A stretch of 64,000 bases of DNA from Nocardia carnea. Lineage in GTDB: Bacteria; Actinomycetota; Actinomycetes; Mycobacteriales; Mycobacteriaceae. The notes beneath the pieces were generated by a model that did not search any database, had not been told where the DNA came from, and saw nothing but the letters and a program-made list of their open reading frames with translations. Of this stretch, positions 51,651 to 60,169 are shown in pieces. Position 1 is the stretch's first letter. Each line of letters opens with the position of its first letter. The DNA lies in NCBI RefSeq assembly GCF_029868855.1, contig NZ_JARWOV010000244.1, positions 1 to 64,000 on the forward strand. Reading direction: 5' to 3'. The position numbers and the translations under genes are program-made.

Positions 51651-51968
51651 TCAGCTCCCGCGGTTCTCGCCCAGTTCCTCGACCACCGGATTCGGCGGTA
51701 CCGCGCGTTCTCGTTCGGTCACCGTCGGATGCGCGTGGTCCCGGCTCTGCGCGGCGCGTTCGGCGTCGGACCGGCCGTCGTCCAGGTTCACCGACTGCAG
51801 CACTTCCGTCAGGTTGGCGTACTCCACCGGCGGGATGGCTTTCAGAGCGCGTACCGTGTCCTCGTCCGCGCCCGCCTCCGCGGCGCAGCTCACCAGGTCG
51901 GCCTTCTCCGCAGGGAAGTCGGCCTCCGACAGCGCCCGCTGGATCCGTTCCACATCGGTTGTCACCAT
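51651..51968 (-). CDS. DUF2795 family protein
   Basis: 105 residues from ATG 51968, with GGAAGG six bases upstream. The DUF2795 domain comprises residues 1-60 (VERIQRALSEADFPAEKADLVSCAAEAGADEDTVRALKAIPPVEYANLTEVLQSV); the rest is acidic and disordered. It is 19 bases before the DUF3140 gene on the same strand, so the two are probably co-expressed. Function unknown. Confidence 0.88.
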   Translation of the reverse strand: MVTTDVERIQRALSEADFPAEKADLVSCAAEAGADEDTVRALKAIPPVEYANLTEVLQSVNLDDGRSDAERAAQSRDHAHPTVTERERAVPPNPVVEELGENRGS

Positions 51969-52158
51969 CACGAACCTTCCCGGGACGCAACCGCGACCCT
52001 CGTCAATCTCTCGCTTGCGGCGCGGCAGTACCCGGCTGCGGGCCTCGCAAACAGGGCCGGGCCGGCCGATAGCGGCGGTGGCAGGCGGCGGTTGCGGCTG
52101 TTCACGACGGGTGGGTGCGCACGTGTTTCCGCGGGGACACTCGGGGCATCCGGGGCGC

Positions 52159-52440
52159 ATGGATATCGACAATTCATCCGGAAACAGCGACCGACGCCGG
52201 GTCGGTGCACAGGTCGATGCGGCCGATCTCCACCGGCTTCTCGACGCGGGGCCGAACAGCTGCCTCGTACTGTCCGAAGGCCGAATGCAGATCCACGACG
52301 TATCCCCGGACGACGGTGACAGCCTGGTCGTGGTGACGCGGGCGGACCTGATCGCTCAGGTAGGTGAAAGCCCGGCGGACAACGACCTGGTCACCCAGGC
52401 CGCTCTGCTCGACAGTGAGGTCCGGACACTCGGTGCCTGA
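52159..52440 (+). CDS. small hypothetical protein, divergent from DUF2795
   Basis: 93 residues from ATG 52159. Cytoplasmic, with LHRLLDAGPNSCLVLSEGRMQIHDVSP and DDGDSLVVVTRADLIAQVG as ordinary alpha/beta segments. I do not recognise a family. The gene runs towards the convergent hydrolase gene; the two stops are five bases apart. Confidence 0.6.
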   Translation: MDIDNSSGNSDRRRVGAQVDAADLHRLLDAGPNSCLVLSEGRMQIHDVSPDDGDSLVVVTRADLIAQVGESPADNDLVTQAALLDSEVRTLGA

Positions 52441-52445
52441 CCGGC

Positions 52446-53141
52446 TCAGGACGCCGGGCTCGTCGTGGGTGCGGTGCCCAGATTGTCCAGGAACCAATCG
52501 GTCGCCAGCGCAGCCACCTGTTCCAGTGCTCCGGGCTCTTCGAAGAGATGCGTGGCCCCCGGCACGATCTCCAACCGGGGGTGCACGGTCATATGCTGCT
52601 GAGCTTTCCGGTTGAGGTCGAGAACCATATCGTCGGCACCGCCGACGATCAGCAGCGTAGGTGTCCGGACCCGGGTGAGGGCGTCGCCCGCAAGATCCGG
52701 CCGCCCGCCCCGGGAGACGACGGCATGGACGGCGGCCGGGCGTTCCGCGGCGGTGCGGAGGGCGGCGGCGGCACCGGTGCTGGCGCCGAACAGGCCGACC
52801 GGGTTCTCGGCGGTCGCCGCCCGGCCGGCCAGCCAATCCACGGTGGCCGCCAGCCGCCCGGCCAACAGCGGGATATCGAAACGCAGCTCCCGCGTGCTCA
52901 GGTCGCGGTGCTCTTCCTCGGCGGTGAGCAGATCGAGCAGGACAGTGCCGAGCCCGGCCTGCTCGAGTACCGCGGCCACGTGCCGGTTCCGCGGACTGTG
53001 CCGGCCGCTGCCGGTGCCGTGCGCGAAAACGACGATTCCGGCCTCCGGGGCGGGCAGCCGGACCCGGGCGTCGAGATGGATATCGCCGACGGGTATCCGC
53101 ACTTCCTCGTCGGCGAACATGGTGCCGGTGGGATCGTCCAT
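52446..53141 (-). CDS. alpha/beta hydrolase (dienelactone-hydrolase-like)
   Basis: 231 residues. First strands EVRIPVGDIHLDARVRLP and GIVVFAHGTGSGRHSPRNRHVAAVL (with the HG oxyanion region), the nucleophile elbow GLFGASTGAAAAL with Ser in GASTG, TLLIVGGADDMVLDLN with the acid, and GATHLFEEPGALEQVA with the catalytic His. The family acts on esters or lactones; some members are fused to or encoded near phosphoribosyltransferases, which is not the case here. Confidence 0.88.
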   Translation of the reverse strand: MDDPTGTMFADEEVRIPVGDIHLDARVRLPAPEAGIVVFAHGTGSGRHSPRNRHVAAVLEQAGLGTVLLDLLTAEEEHRDLSTRELRFDIPLLAGRLAATVDWLAGRAATAENPVGLFGASTGAAAALRTAAERPAAVHAVVSRGGRPDLAGDALTRVRTPTLLIVGGADDMVLDLNRKAQQHMTVHPRLEIVPGATHLFEEPGALEQVAALATDWFLDNLGTAPTTSPAS

Positions 53142-53256
53142 GGTTCTGTTCCCGTCGTACGGATGGCCGGCGTACCGGCATATCGGGAACGGGTTTACCC
53201 GTCCCTCGCCCGGTAAACAGTTGCTCAGCTGCCGCCGACCACAGCGCCCCGTCCGG

Positions 53257-54084
53257 TCACTTGAAAGCGACCGCGTTACGTGCCGCCCACTCGGCGAAGG
53301 TGTGCGGGACCCGGCCGAGGACCCGTTCGACGTCCGGGCTGACCTGCTGTAGTGCGGGAACCGGGCTGCCGAGCATATCCAGCGTCGATTCGACCACCGG
53401 TTCGGGCATGAACTGCACCATCCGCTCCCGCGCCTGTGCGCGCGTCAGTTCGGTGAAACGCACCGGTTCACCCAGTGCCGCGCCGAGGGCGGCGGCCTGC
53501 TGCCGGGGTGAGACCGCCTCGGGGCCGGTGAGTTCGTAGGTCTTGCCGCGATGGCTGTCGTCGAGCAGGGCGGCAGCGGCCACCGCGGCGATATCGGCCG
53601 GATCGATCACGGGCAGTGCGATATCGGCGAACGGAGCCTCGATCGCGCGCTCGCGGCGCACCGATTCCGCCCACTGCAGAGCATTGGAGGCGAAGTTTCC
53701 CGGCCGCAGGATCGTCCACTCGAGGCCGGAACTCCGCACCACGTCTTCCGCATTCGAGGGATGATTACCGGTCCCGACCCCCTGCGAGGACAGCAGCACC
53801 ACCCGTCGCCCGCCCGCGCTCCGGACCGTATTCACAACCGCGCCGAGATCTCCTCCGGCGCCCAGGAATTCGCCGGAGGTCAGCAGGAATACGGTGTGCG
53901 CTCCCGCGAGAGCCGGTGCGAGTTCGTCCACGCGCAGAAGGTCGGCCTGTCGATGCTCGACACCGGCCGGGATATCGGCTGCCGGCGCGGTACGCGAGAC
54001 CGCGCGGACCTCCGCTCCCGCCGCGGCCAGTGCCTGCACCAGCGGTCGTCCGACATTGCCCGTCGCCCCGGTTACCACGATCAT
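53257..54084 (-). CDS. NmrA-like NAD(P)H-binding protein
   Basis: 275 residues. VTGATGNVGRPLVQALAAAGAEVRAVSR is the glycine-rich NADP-binding start, TVFLLTSGE and RRVVLLSSQGVG follow, and WTILRPGNFASNALQW is the atypical-SDR motif. No YxxxK catalytic pair is present, as in NmrA/QorB-type proteins, which reduce quinones or act as redox sensors. Divergent from an HxlR-type regulator (90-base gap), which probably controls it, as in QorA/QorR-like pairs. Confidence 0.9.
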   Translation of the reverse strand: MIVVTGATGNVGRPLVQALAAAGAEVRAVSRTAPAADIPAGVEHRQADLLRVDELAPALAGAHTVFLLTSGEFLGAGGDLGAVVNTVRSAGGRRVVLLSSQGVGTGNHPSNAEDVVRSSGLEWTILRPGNFASNALQWAESVRRERAIEAPFADIALPVIDPADIAAVAAAALLDDSHRGKTYELTGPEAVSPRQQAAALGAALGEPVRFTELTRAQARERMVQFMPEPVVESTLDMLGSPVPALQQVSPDVERVLGRVPHTFAEWAARNAVAFK

Positions 54085-54135
54085 GTTCTTCTTCCTTTCG
54101 AGTTCGATGAGGCGACGCTACTATTCGAAAGACAG

Positions 54136-54145
54136 TAGGTACCTA
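54136..54145. promoter_or_regulatory. palindrome upstream of HxlR/NmrA divergent genes
   Basis: TAGGTACCTA is a perfect 10-base palindrome, preceded by TACT...AGTA partial symmetry (54119-54137), in the 89-base gap between the NmrA-like and HxlR genes. GTAC-centred sites of this type are common HxlR operators. Confidence 0.45.
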
Positions 54146-54173
54146 GAGGAAAGTATCGGAGGTCGGCGCAATT

Positions 54174-54578
54174 GTGACCGAAACCACTGCGTGGCAGCCG
54201 GACGAGGACGTCGCCCCGGAGAACGCCTGCCCCGTCGCGCCCGTGGTCGACGTGGTGTTCAGTCGCTGGATCACACCGATCCTGTGGGTGCTGCACTATC
54301 GCGGGCCACAACGCTTCGTCGAACTCCAGCGGCTGATCACCACCATCACCCCGAAAGTGCTGACCGAGCGGCTCCGGCAGCTGGAGCGCGACGGATTGAT
54401 CACGCGCACTTACTATCCGGAGGTCCCGCCCCGCGTCGTCTACGAGATCAGCGAGCTGGGCAGCAGCCTGGCGCCGCTGTTCGCGGCCCTGGTCGACTGG
54501 TCGGGCAACCTCGAGAAGGTCGAGCGGGCGCGACGTGCCTACGACGCCACCGCGCAGGATTCGCGGCGAAAACGCTGA
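54174..54578 (+). CDS. HxlR family regulator
   Basis: 134 residues from GTG 54174. HTH: VFSRWITPILWVLHYRGPQRFVELQRLITTITPKVLTERLRQLERDGLITR followed by PRVVYEISELGSSLAPLF. A Cys at residue 19 (ENACPVAPV) is in the position of the redox-sensing Cys of HxlR/QorR-type regulators. Divergent from the NmrA-like reductase, so a quinone or electrophile-responsive pair is likely (inference). Confidence 0.93.
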   Translation: MTETTAWQPDEDVAPENACPVAPVVDVVFSRWITPILWVLHYRGPQRFVELQRLITTITPKVLTERLRQLERDGLITRTYYPEVPPRVVYEISELGSSLAPLFAALVDWSGNLEKVERARRAYDATAQDSRRKR

Positions 54579-54696
54579 TTCCCGATCGCGACGAGGGAAC
54601 GACGAGGGAACCAGGGAGCGGTGATCCGGTCGGGCCGGTGAGCGTGCGGCCGTCCGACGTGGCGAGGGCGTCACCCGTCCCGGATAGAGTCGGTAC

Positions 54697-55404
54697 GTGG
54701 GCGCTTACCGCGAGTACCGGCCACCGGCCGGGTTGGAGCCGGTGGTGGCGTGTGTCTGGGAAAGCGATGTCCTCGTCGCAGGTACGCAGCGTGTCATTCC
54801 GGACGGATGTGTCGATCTGGTCTGGCTCGGCCGGCGTGTGCTGGTGGTCGGTGCCGATACCGAGCCGATGACATGGGCGGCGGCCGGCGAGCAGGCCGAG
54901 GGAGTCCGGTTGCGGCCGGGAACGGCCGGCCGTGTTCTCGGAGTCCCCGCCGACGAGGTCCGCGATCGGCAACTCCCGCTGTCCGATCTCTGGCCCACGG
55001 TGGCCGACTGGCCCGATCTCCCCGCGGCGGCGGACCCGGCGGCGCGGCTACGGCTGCTGACCGAAGCCGTGCTGCACCGCAAGGCCGAACCGGATCCGCT
55101 GGTCGGTGCCGCTGTCCGCCGATTGGTCGTTCCCCGCGTCCGGGTCTCGGCCGTGGCCGCCGATCTGGGGGTCAGCGAACGTCAGTTGAACCGGCGGGTC
55201 ACCGCGGCCGTCGGGTACGGACCGAAGTTCCTGGCTCGGGTGGCCAGACTGCGCAGACTGGTCGCGGCACGCGGGGAGTCGCTGGCGGAGCGGGCGTACG
55301 CGGCGGGCTACGCCGGCCAAGCGCATATGACCGACGAGGTACGGCGTCTCACCGGCCTCACCCCTGTCCGATTCCTGGAAGACGCCACACTCACGGCTGC
55401 CTAA
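54697..55404 (+). CDS. AraC family regulator
   Basis: 235 residues from GTG 54697. The N-terminal part (YREYRPPAGLEPVVACVWE, RVIPDGCVDLVW) is the DUF6597/AraC-type ligand domain with the conserved PDGCVDLVW motif. The C-terminal HTH pair is VRVSAVAADLGVSERQLNRRVTAAVGYGPKFLARVARLRRLV and GYAGQAHMTDEVRRLTGLTPVRFLED. The usual role is control of one or a few adjacent genes; the next gene downstream (11 bases) is the most likely. Confidence 0.92.
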   Translation: MGAYREYRPPAGLEPVVACVWESDVLVAGTQRVIPDGCVDLVWLGRRVLVVGADTEPMTWAAAGEQAEGVRLRPGTAGRVLGVPADEVRDRQLPLSDLWPTVADWPDLPAAADPAARLRLLTEAVLHRKAEPDPLVGAAVRRLVVPRVRVSAVAADLGVSERQLNRRVTAAVGYGPKFLARVARLRRLVAARGESLAERAYAAGYAGQAHMTDEVRRLTGLTPVRFLEDATLTAA

Positions 55405-55415
55405 CCTCCGGGTAC

Positions 55416-56270
55416 ATGAGCATCGACCTCGCAGCAGCCCGGCAGTACATCGAATCCAATGCCCGAGTCCTGGAACGGCACCAGCTCGCAGTGCTCCTCG
55501 ACGACGGCCCCGTCGAACCCGTCCGCACCGCACTCGCCGCCTATCGCAACCCCGACGGCGGATTCGGGCACGCGCTCGAACCCGATGTGCGATGCCCGGG
55601 CAGCCAGCCCTCGGCGGCGCTGTCCGCGCTGGAAATACTCGCCGAACTGGATATGCCCCGAGACCCCATGGTCACCGGACTGGCCGACTGGATCGCCGGT
55701 ATCGCCGATCCGGACGGTGGTGTGCCGACGGTTCTGCCATCGGCCACCGGCCACCCGCACGCCCCGTGGATGGAGCCGGACCCGGAGGCCGGTTTCCTCA
55801 CCTACGCGCTCGCGGCCGGACTGTGGCGGCTCGGCGTGCGACATCCGTGGCTCGACAAAGCGACAGCATGGTGCTGGAACCGGATCGACGCCGTCGAGGC
55901 CCCGGCCGGCTACACCGTCAAGTTCGCGCTGCAATTCCTCGACGCCGTACCCGACCCCGCCCGCGCCGCCGCGGCCGTCGAACGGTTCCGGTCCGCGATC
56001 CGCGAGGACGGTACGGTCCCGGTCGAAGGCGGCGTCGAGAACGAGCAGATCGGCCCGCTGACGCTCTCCCCGCACCCGGGGACACCGAGCCGGGCGTTGT
56101 TCGACGAACAGGTGATAGCTGCCGACCTGGACCGGATCGAAGGCGAGCAATTGGACGACGGCGGCTGGGATTTCGACTTCCTGCATTTCACCCCCGGCCA
56201 AACTGTGGAATGGCGCGGTGTGGTGACCGTGGGCAATATCAGCACACTGCGGGAGCACGGCAGGGTGTGA
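55416..56270 (+). CDS. alpha/alpha-toroid (prenyltransferase-like) protein
   Basis: 284 residues from ATG 55416, 11 bases after the AraC stop. Helical repeats with NPDGGFGHALEPD, DPDGGVPTVLPS and DDGGWDFDFLHF resemble the turns of squalene-cyclase/prenyltransferase alpha/alpha barrels, but no DxDD or metal-binding motif is visible, so it is probably not a cyclase. Function unknown. The stop overlaps the next open frame as GTGA. Confidence 0.75.
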   Translation: MSIDLAAARQYIESNARVLERHQLAVLLDDGPVEPVRTALAAYRNPDGGFGHALEPDVRCPGSQPSAALSALEILAELDMPRDPMVTGLADWIAGIADPDGGVPTVLPSATGHPHAPWMEPDPEAGFLTYALAAGLWRLGVRHPWLDKATAWCWNRIDAVEAPAGYTVKFALQFLDAVPDPARAAAAVERFRSAIREDGTVPVEGGVENEQIGPLTLSPHPGTPSRALFDEQVIAADLDRIEGEQLDDGGWDFDFLHFTPGQTVEWRGVVTVGNISTLREHGRV

Positions 56271-56479
56271 TCGCGGTTTCCGGCCGGCGGGCGGTGAGAC
56301 CGGTGACGACCTGGCCGCGCATCGCCGCCGACGCCGACCCCGACGCGGCCGCGTCGCTACTGGTCGGAGCCTGTTTTCACGAAGCGTTCCTGTACTACTA
56401 CGCGCACGGGGCAGAAGGCCCGGCCGCGGGGCCCGCCGCTGAGGCGTTCGTGGAGGCCTTGATCACGCCGCTGTCATGA
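56267..56479 (+). pseudogene. TetR C-terminal fragment
   Basis: 70 codons from GTG 56267. The part DAAASLLVGACFHEAFLYYYAHG and EAFVEALITPL resembles the end of a TetR-type ligand-binding domain, but no helix-turn-helix lies upstream, where the alpha/alpha-toroid gene occupies the DNA. Most likely a remnant of a TetR gene, although translational coupling (GTGA) means it could be expressed. Confidence 0.45.
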
Positions 56480-56522
56480 GCGGAACGACCCGGCCGGTGC
56501 GGCGGACCGGGTTCGGAGACGA

Positions 56523-57692
56523 TCAGCTCGCCTCGGGCGGAAGGTGCTGGTGGAGGGTGGCGGCGCGGAGCGTGAGGTGGTTGCGTTCGGCGAGGTTCTG
56601 CGCCTGTGCGGCGGCCTCCACGTACAGTCGCGCCGCGGTGGCGGTATCACCGGCCCTTTCGTGAAGGTATGCGGCGGAAGCGGTGTACCGGGGGAGTTCC
56701 GGGTCGAGTTCGGCGAGTGCCGCGAGACCGGCCTGTGGGCCGTCCGCCTCGCCGACCGCTACCGCGCGGTTCAGCCGGGCGATCGGGCTGGCGGTGATCC
56801 CGACCAGTTCGTCGTACCATTCGACGATCTGCACCCAGTCGGTCTCCTCCGCGGTCTGCGCGTCGGCATGCAGCGCGGCGATCGCCGCCTGTGCCTGATA
56901 CTCGCCGAGCCGGTCGCGGGCCAGGGCGGCCTGCAGGATGGACACGCCCTCGGCGATCAGGTCATGCCGCCACAGTCCGCGATCCTGTTCGGCGAGCGGT
57001 ACCAGGCTGCCGTCCGCGCGGATCCGGGCCGGGCGCCGGGCATGATGCAGCAGGAACAGCGCCAGCAGGCCCGCGACCTCCGGGTCGCCGGTGGTTGCGG
57101 TGAGCTGCCGGGCCAGCCGGATCGCCTCCGCGGCCAAGTCGATATCGCCGCTGTATCCCTCGTTGAACACCAGATACAGCACCCGCAGTACGGTGCGCAG
57201 ATCGCCGGGAGTGTCCAGCCGGACCTCACTCACGGTGCGTTTGGCCCGGCTGATCCGCTGGGCCATGGTGGCTTCGGGTACGAGATAGGCCTGCGCGATC
57301 TGCCGGGTGGTGAGACCGCCGACGGCCCGCAGCGTCAGCGCCACGGCCGAGGCGGAGGTGAGGCTCGGATGTGCGCACAGGAAGTACAACCGCAGCGTTT
57401 CGTCCTCCGCCGCGGCCGGCCCTGCCGGCGGCTCCTCGGAAACCCGCAGCTCACGAGTGCGTCGTGCGGTTTCGGAGCGGGCCAGATCCACGAAACACCG
57501 CCACGCCGTGGTGATCAGCCAGCCCTTGGGATCGTCGGGCGGCCGCCGCGGCCACGTATCGACGGCCCGTAGCAGCGCCTCTTGCACGGCGTCCTCGGCG
57601 GTCGCGAAATCCGCCCCGCGGTGGACGAGGGCCGCCAGGACACCAGGGATCAGGTCCCGGAGGCGGCCCGCGTCCAGCGCGTCGGCGGTCAT
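56523..57692 (-). CDS. ECF sigma factor, ECF42-like with C-terminal DUF6596
   Basis: 389 residues from ATG 57692. Sigma region 2 is ATAEDAVQEALLRAVDTWPRRPPDDPKGWLITTAWRCFVDLARSE (residues 29-73). Region 4 is SASAVALTLRAVGGLTTRQIAQAYLVPEATMAQRISRAKR. The long C-terminal extension (from about 180) has NEGYSGDIDLAAEAIRLARQL and ASPIARLNRAVAVGEADGPQAGL, typical of the SigC/ECF42 class. This group lacks an anti-sigma factor and is usually encoded next to DGPF proteins, as here; the overlap TGATG couples the two genes. Confidence 0.92.
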   Translation of the reverse strand: MTADALDAGRLRDLIPGVLAALVHRGADFATAEDAVQEALLRAVDTWPRRPPDDPKGWLITTAWRCFVDLARSETARRTRELRVSEEPPAGPAAAEDETLRLYFLCAHPSLTSASAVALTLRAVGGLTTRQIAQAYLVPEATMAQRISRAKRTVSEVRLDTPGDLRTVLRVLYLVFNEGYSGDIDLAAEAIRLARQLTATTGDPEVAGLLALFLLHHARRPARIRADGSLVPLAEQDRGLWRHDLIAEGVSILQAALARDRLGEYQAQAAIAALHADAQTAEETDWVQIVEWYDELVGITASPIARLNRAVAVGEADGPQAGLAALAELDPELPRYTASAAYLHERAGDTATAARLYVEAAAQAQNLAERNHLTLRAATLHQHLPPEAS

Positions 57693-58099
57693 CACTCGGT
57701 GACGGTCGGCGGGGCGGTCAGGAACGGGCGCACCTCGAGCCATTCGTGGATCGGTTTCCCGCCGGCGCCGGGCGCCGCGGACAACTCGCCGGCCAGTTCC
57801 ACAGCGCGGTCGTAGGAGTCGACATCGATGATCATCCAGCCCGCGATCAGGTCCTTGGTCTCGGCGAACGGCCCGTCGGTGACGGGCGGTTTGCCCTCGC
57901 CGTCGTAGCGGACCCAGGCGCCCTCCGGTGCGAGGGCCTGACCGTCGACGAACTCGCCGGAGCTCTCCAGCCGGTCCGCGAAGTCCTGCATGTACTGCAT
58001 ATGCGCCTCGATCTCGGCCGGTGTCCACCGGTCCATCGGCACATCGTTGACCGCCGCCGGGGCGCCGCGGTAATGCTTGAGGAGCAGGTACTTGGCCAT
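57692..58099 (-). CDS. DGPF (YCII-related) family protein
   Basis: 135 residues from ATG 58099 with GGGAGA upstream. KYLLLKHYRG opens the ferredoxin-like fold and PPVTDGPFAETKDLIAGWMIIDVDSYDRAVELA contains the DGPF motif that names the group. The family partner of ECF41/42 sigma factors; the molecular role is unsettled. It is upstream of the sigma gene on the same strand, so both belong to one unit. Confidence 0.92.
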   Translation of the reverse strand: MAKYLLLKHYRGAPAAVNDVPMDRWTPAEIEAHMQYMQDFADRLESSGEFVDGQALAPEGAWVRYDGEGKPPVTDGPFAETKDLIAGWMIIDVDSYDRAVELAGELSAAPGAGGKPIHEWLEVRPFLTAPPTVTE

Positions 58100-58227
58100 G
58101 AGGTTCTCCCTTCGGATGTCCGACCCTGGTTGGTCGATCACACCTGGGACGGAGCCGCTACGACGTTCTCGACATCCACGCCGAAAATTTCTCGAACTTT
58201 TTTTCCGGGGGCTGTGCAGTCCTTCGA

Positions 58228-58881
58228 TCAGGCCTCGCTCGGCTGCACGATGACGAACCCTTCACCGTCGAGACGGAGCTGGAACGCCTCGCCCGAACCG
58301 CCACGAACCATCGAACCGAAACTCTGCGAACGATTCAACGAGGTCTGCAACTGCGCGCTCCAGCCGACCACCGCATCGGTGTCGACGAAAACCGGTGCCT
58401 GCGGATGCACCGGAATGATGATCGGCGTCCCCGCGCACACCAGCCCGAGCCGCCCCTGCCCGGTGAACACACAATTGAACAGCCCACCGCCGGCCATCCC
58501 GACGCCCTGCACCATGCGGATGTCGTACTGCAGGCTCGAATCGAACACCAGAATATTGCGGCCGTTGATGGTGAGCGCGTCGCCCGGGACGAGGTCGACG
58601 AGGAAACAGTTCCGGTCGAAATGCGCGAACCACGCCTCACCCTGACCCCGCACCGACATCAGCGGCACGCCCTCGCCCGTGAGCGCGCGCTGCAGGAACT
58701 TCCCGACCCCCTGCCCTTTCTTCTCGAATTGCAGGCTCCCGCGGAACGCGACCATCGAGCCCTGCCGCGCGAGGCATTCGCCGTTCACGGCGTACTTCAG
58801 TGCTTTCGCGCTCTGCGCGGTCAGCCCGGGGGCGGTGGCGGGCTGGGCCATGTTCTCGCCGGCGAAGATCTCACTCTGCAT
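58228..58881 (-). CDS. AIM24 family protein
   Basis: 217 residues from ATG 58881 (ATG 58899 possible). Beta-rich jelly-roll or TRAP-like fold: YAVNGECLARQGSMVAFRGSLQFEKKGQG, GVPLMSVRGQGEAWFAHFDRNCFLVDLVPGDALTINGRNILVFDSSL, GGLFNCVFTGQGRLGLVCAGTPI. Bacterial AIM24 proteins are cytoplasmic and of unknown function; mitochondrial members shape inner membranes. It is alone in its unit. Confidence 0.92.
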   Translation of the reverse strand: MQSEIFAGENMAQPATAPGLTAQSAKALKYAVNGECLARQGSMVAFRGSLQFEKKGQGVGKFLQRALTGEGVPLMSVRGQGEAWFAHFDRNCFLVDLVPGDALTINGRNILVFDSSLQYDIRMVQGVGMAGGGLFNCVFTGQGRLGLVCAGTPIIIPVHPQAPVFVDTDAVVGWSAQLQTSLNRSQSFGSMVRGGSGEAFQLRLDGEGFVIVQPSEA

Positions 58882-59189
58882 ACCGTGATCCTGCCGCAAC
58901 AGCCCCCGCCATGGGTCGCAGTGGTGCGCGAACAGAGACCCGGCACGGCGTGCGGTGTTCGGGCTGCCCGGGCGGGTTCTTCCGCCCTCGGCCGCGCGAA
59001 CTTCCGCGGGCGGCCCGATGCGGGCGCCGCCGGCTTTCCCGGCCGCCGCGGAACGGTGAAGTAACGAATTCGTATCGGTGATCGAAAACCTCAGGAGCGC
59101 ACATATTTAGGAGTGTGGTGCGTGCTCGGCGGGTAACCGGAAGATGGTCGCCCTCCGACGACCGAGTTCGACGATCGAGAGAGACCGCT
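58882..59189. other. intergenic region between AIM24 and the micro-ORF
   Basis: About 300 bases in which I see no gene or clear signal, other than presumed promoters for the divergent units. Confidence 0.35.
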
Positions 59190-59264
59190 ATGCCTGGCTT
59201 CCTGAAGTACGTCATCTTCCTCAATATGCTGGGCATGCTCGGCGGTATGTACACCACCTGGTGA
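59190..59264 (+). CDS. hydrophobic 24-aa micro-ORF
   Basis: ATG 59190 to TGA 59264: a 24-residue peptide starting MPGFLKYVIFLNMLGML and ending GGMYTTW. It has one amphipathic or membrane-spanning segment with four Met and three Gly. GAGAGAGACC upstream could be a ribosome binding site. It ends 87 bases before the SDR start, so it may be a leader or small membrane peptide; it could also be chance. Confidence 0.4.
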   Translation: MPGFLKYVIFLNMLGMLGGMYTTW

Positions 59265-59351
59265 TTCCCGGACCCCGTACGCCGATCGGTTAGATTGGCG
59301 ATTCCGGTGGAACCGTGCCGGGCGCCCGGGTTGTCGAGGAATAGGGGCCGT

Positions 59352-60155
59352 ATGACGAAGACCGCGCTGGTGACGGGGGCGTCGTCGGGAATCGGGCGGG
59401 CGACTGCCGCGCTGCTGGTGGAGCGCGGCTATCGCGTGATCGGTACCAGCCGGAATCCGGATTCGATCACGGCGTCGGACCGGGTCCCCGGGGTGGAGTA
59501 TCGCGCGCTCGACCTCACCGACCCGGCCGGTATCGAGCAGTTCGGGCACGAGCTGGGACCGGTGGATGTGCTGGTGAACAATGCGGGGGAGAGCCAGTCG
59601 GGCCCGATCGAGGAACTGCCGCACGACGCCGTCACCCGGATTTTCCAGTTGAACGTTTTCGGGGCGGTCCAGCTGACACAGCTGGTTCTGCCGGGCATGC
59701 GGGAGCGCGGGTACGGGCGCATCATCATGGTCGGGTCGATGCTGGCGAGTTTCCCGCTGGCCTACCGGTCCTCGTATGTGGCGACGAAAGCGGCGATCAA
59801 GGGTTTCGCGGACGCGGCGCGGTTGGAGACGGCGCCGTTCGGGGTGTGGATCAGTACCGTCGAGCCCGGGTCGATCGCGACCGGGATCGGGGAGCGGCGT
59901 ACCGAGTACATTGCCGAGGATTCGGTGTACGCGGCGGATTTCCGGACGATGATCACCACACTGGACCGCAACGAACGAGCCGGGACCGGCCCTGACGAGG
60001 TGGCGCACACCATCGTGCGCGCGATCACCGCGTCGAAGCCGAAACCGTTGTACGCCAAGGGCAGCCGGGCGCCGATCGTGTTCCTGCTGCGACGCCTGCT
60101 GCCGGCGGCGGTGATCGAGAAGGTCGTTGCGCGGATGCACGGATTGAAGCGTTGA
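59352..60155 (+). CDS. short-chain dehydrogenase/reductase
   Basis: 267 residues from ATG 59352. TGASSGIGRATAALLVERGYRVIGTSRN is the classical NADP-binding start, followed by NNAGESQSG, MVGSMLASFPLAYRSSYVATKAAIKGF with the Ser-Tyr-Lys catalytic residues, and a C-terminal AVIEKVVARMHG tail. This layout is shared with classical SDRs annotated as ketoreductases or as SDR family oxidoreductases of unknown substrate. The DUF72 gene follows with its start inside or just after the stop. Confidence 0.93.
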   Translation: MTKTALVTGASSGIGRATAALLVERGYRVIGTSRNPDSITASDRVPGVEYRALDLTDPAGIEQFGHELGPVDVLVNNAGESQSGPIEELPHDAVTRIFQLNVFGAVQLTQLVLPGMRERGYGRIIMVGSMLASFPLAYRSSYVATKAAIKGFADAARLETAPFGVWISTVEPGSIATGIGERRTEYIAEDSVYAADFRTMITTLDRNERAGTGPDEVAHTIVRAITASKPKPLYAKGSRAPIVFLLRRLLPAAVIEKVVARMHGLKR

Positions 60156-60169
60156 CGCCAGGCCCGCGA

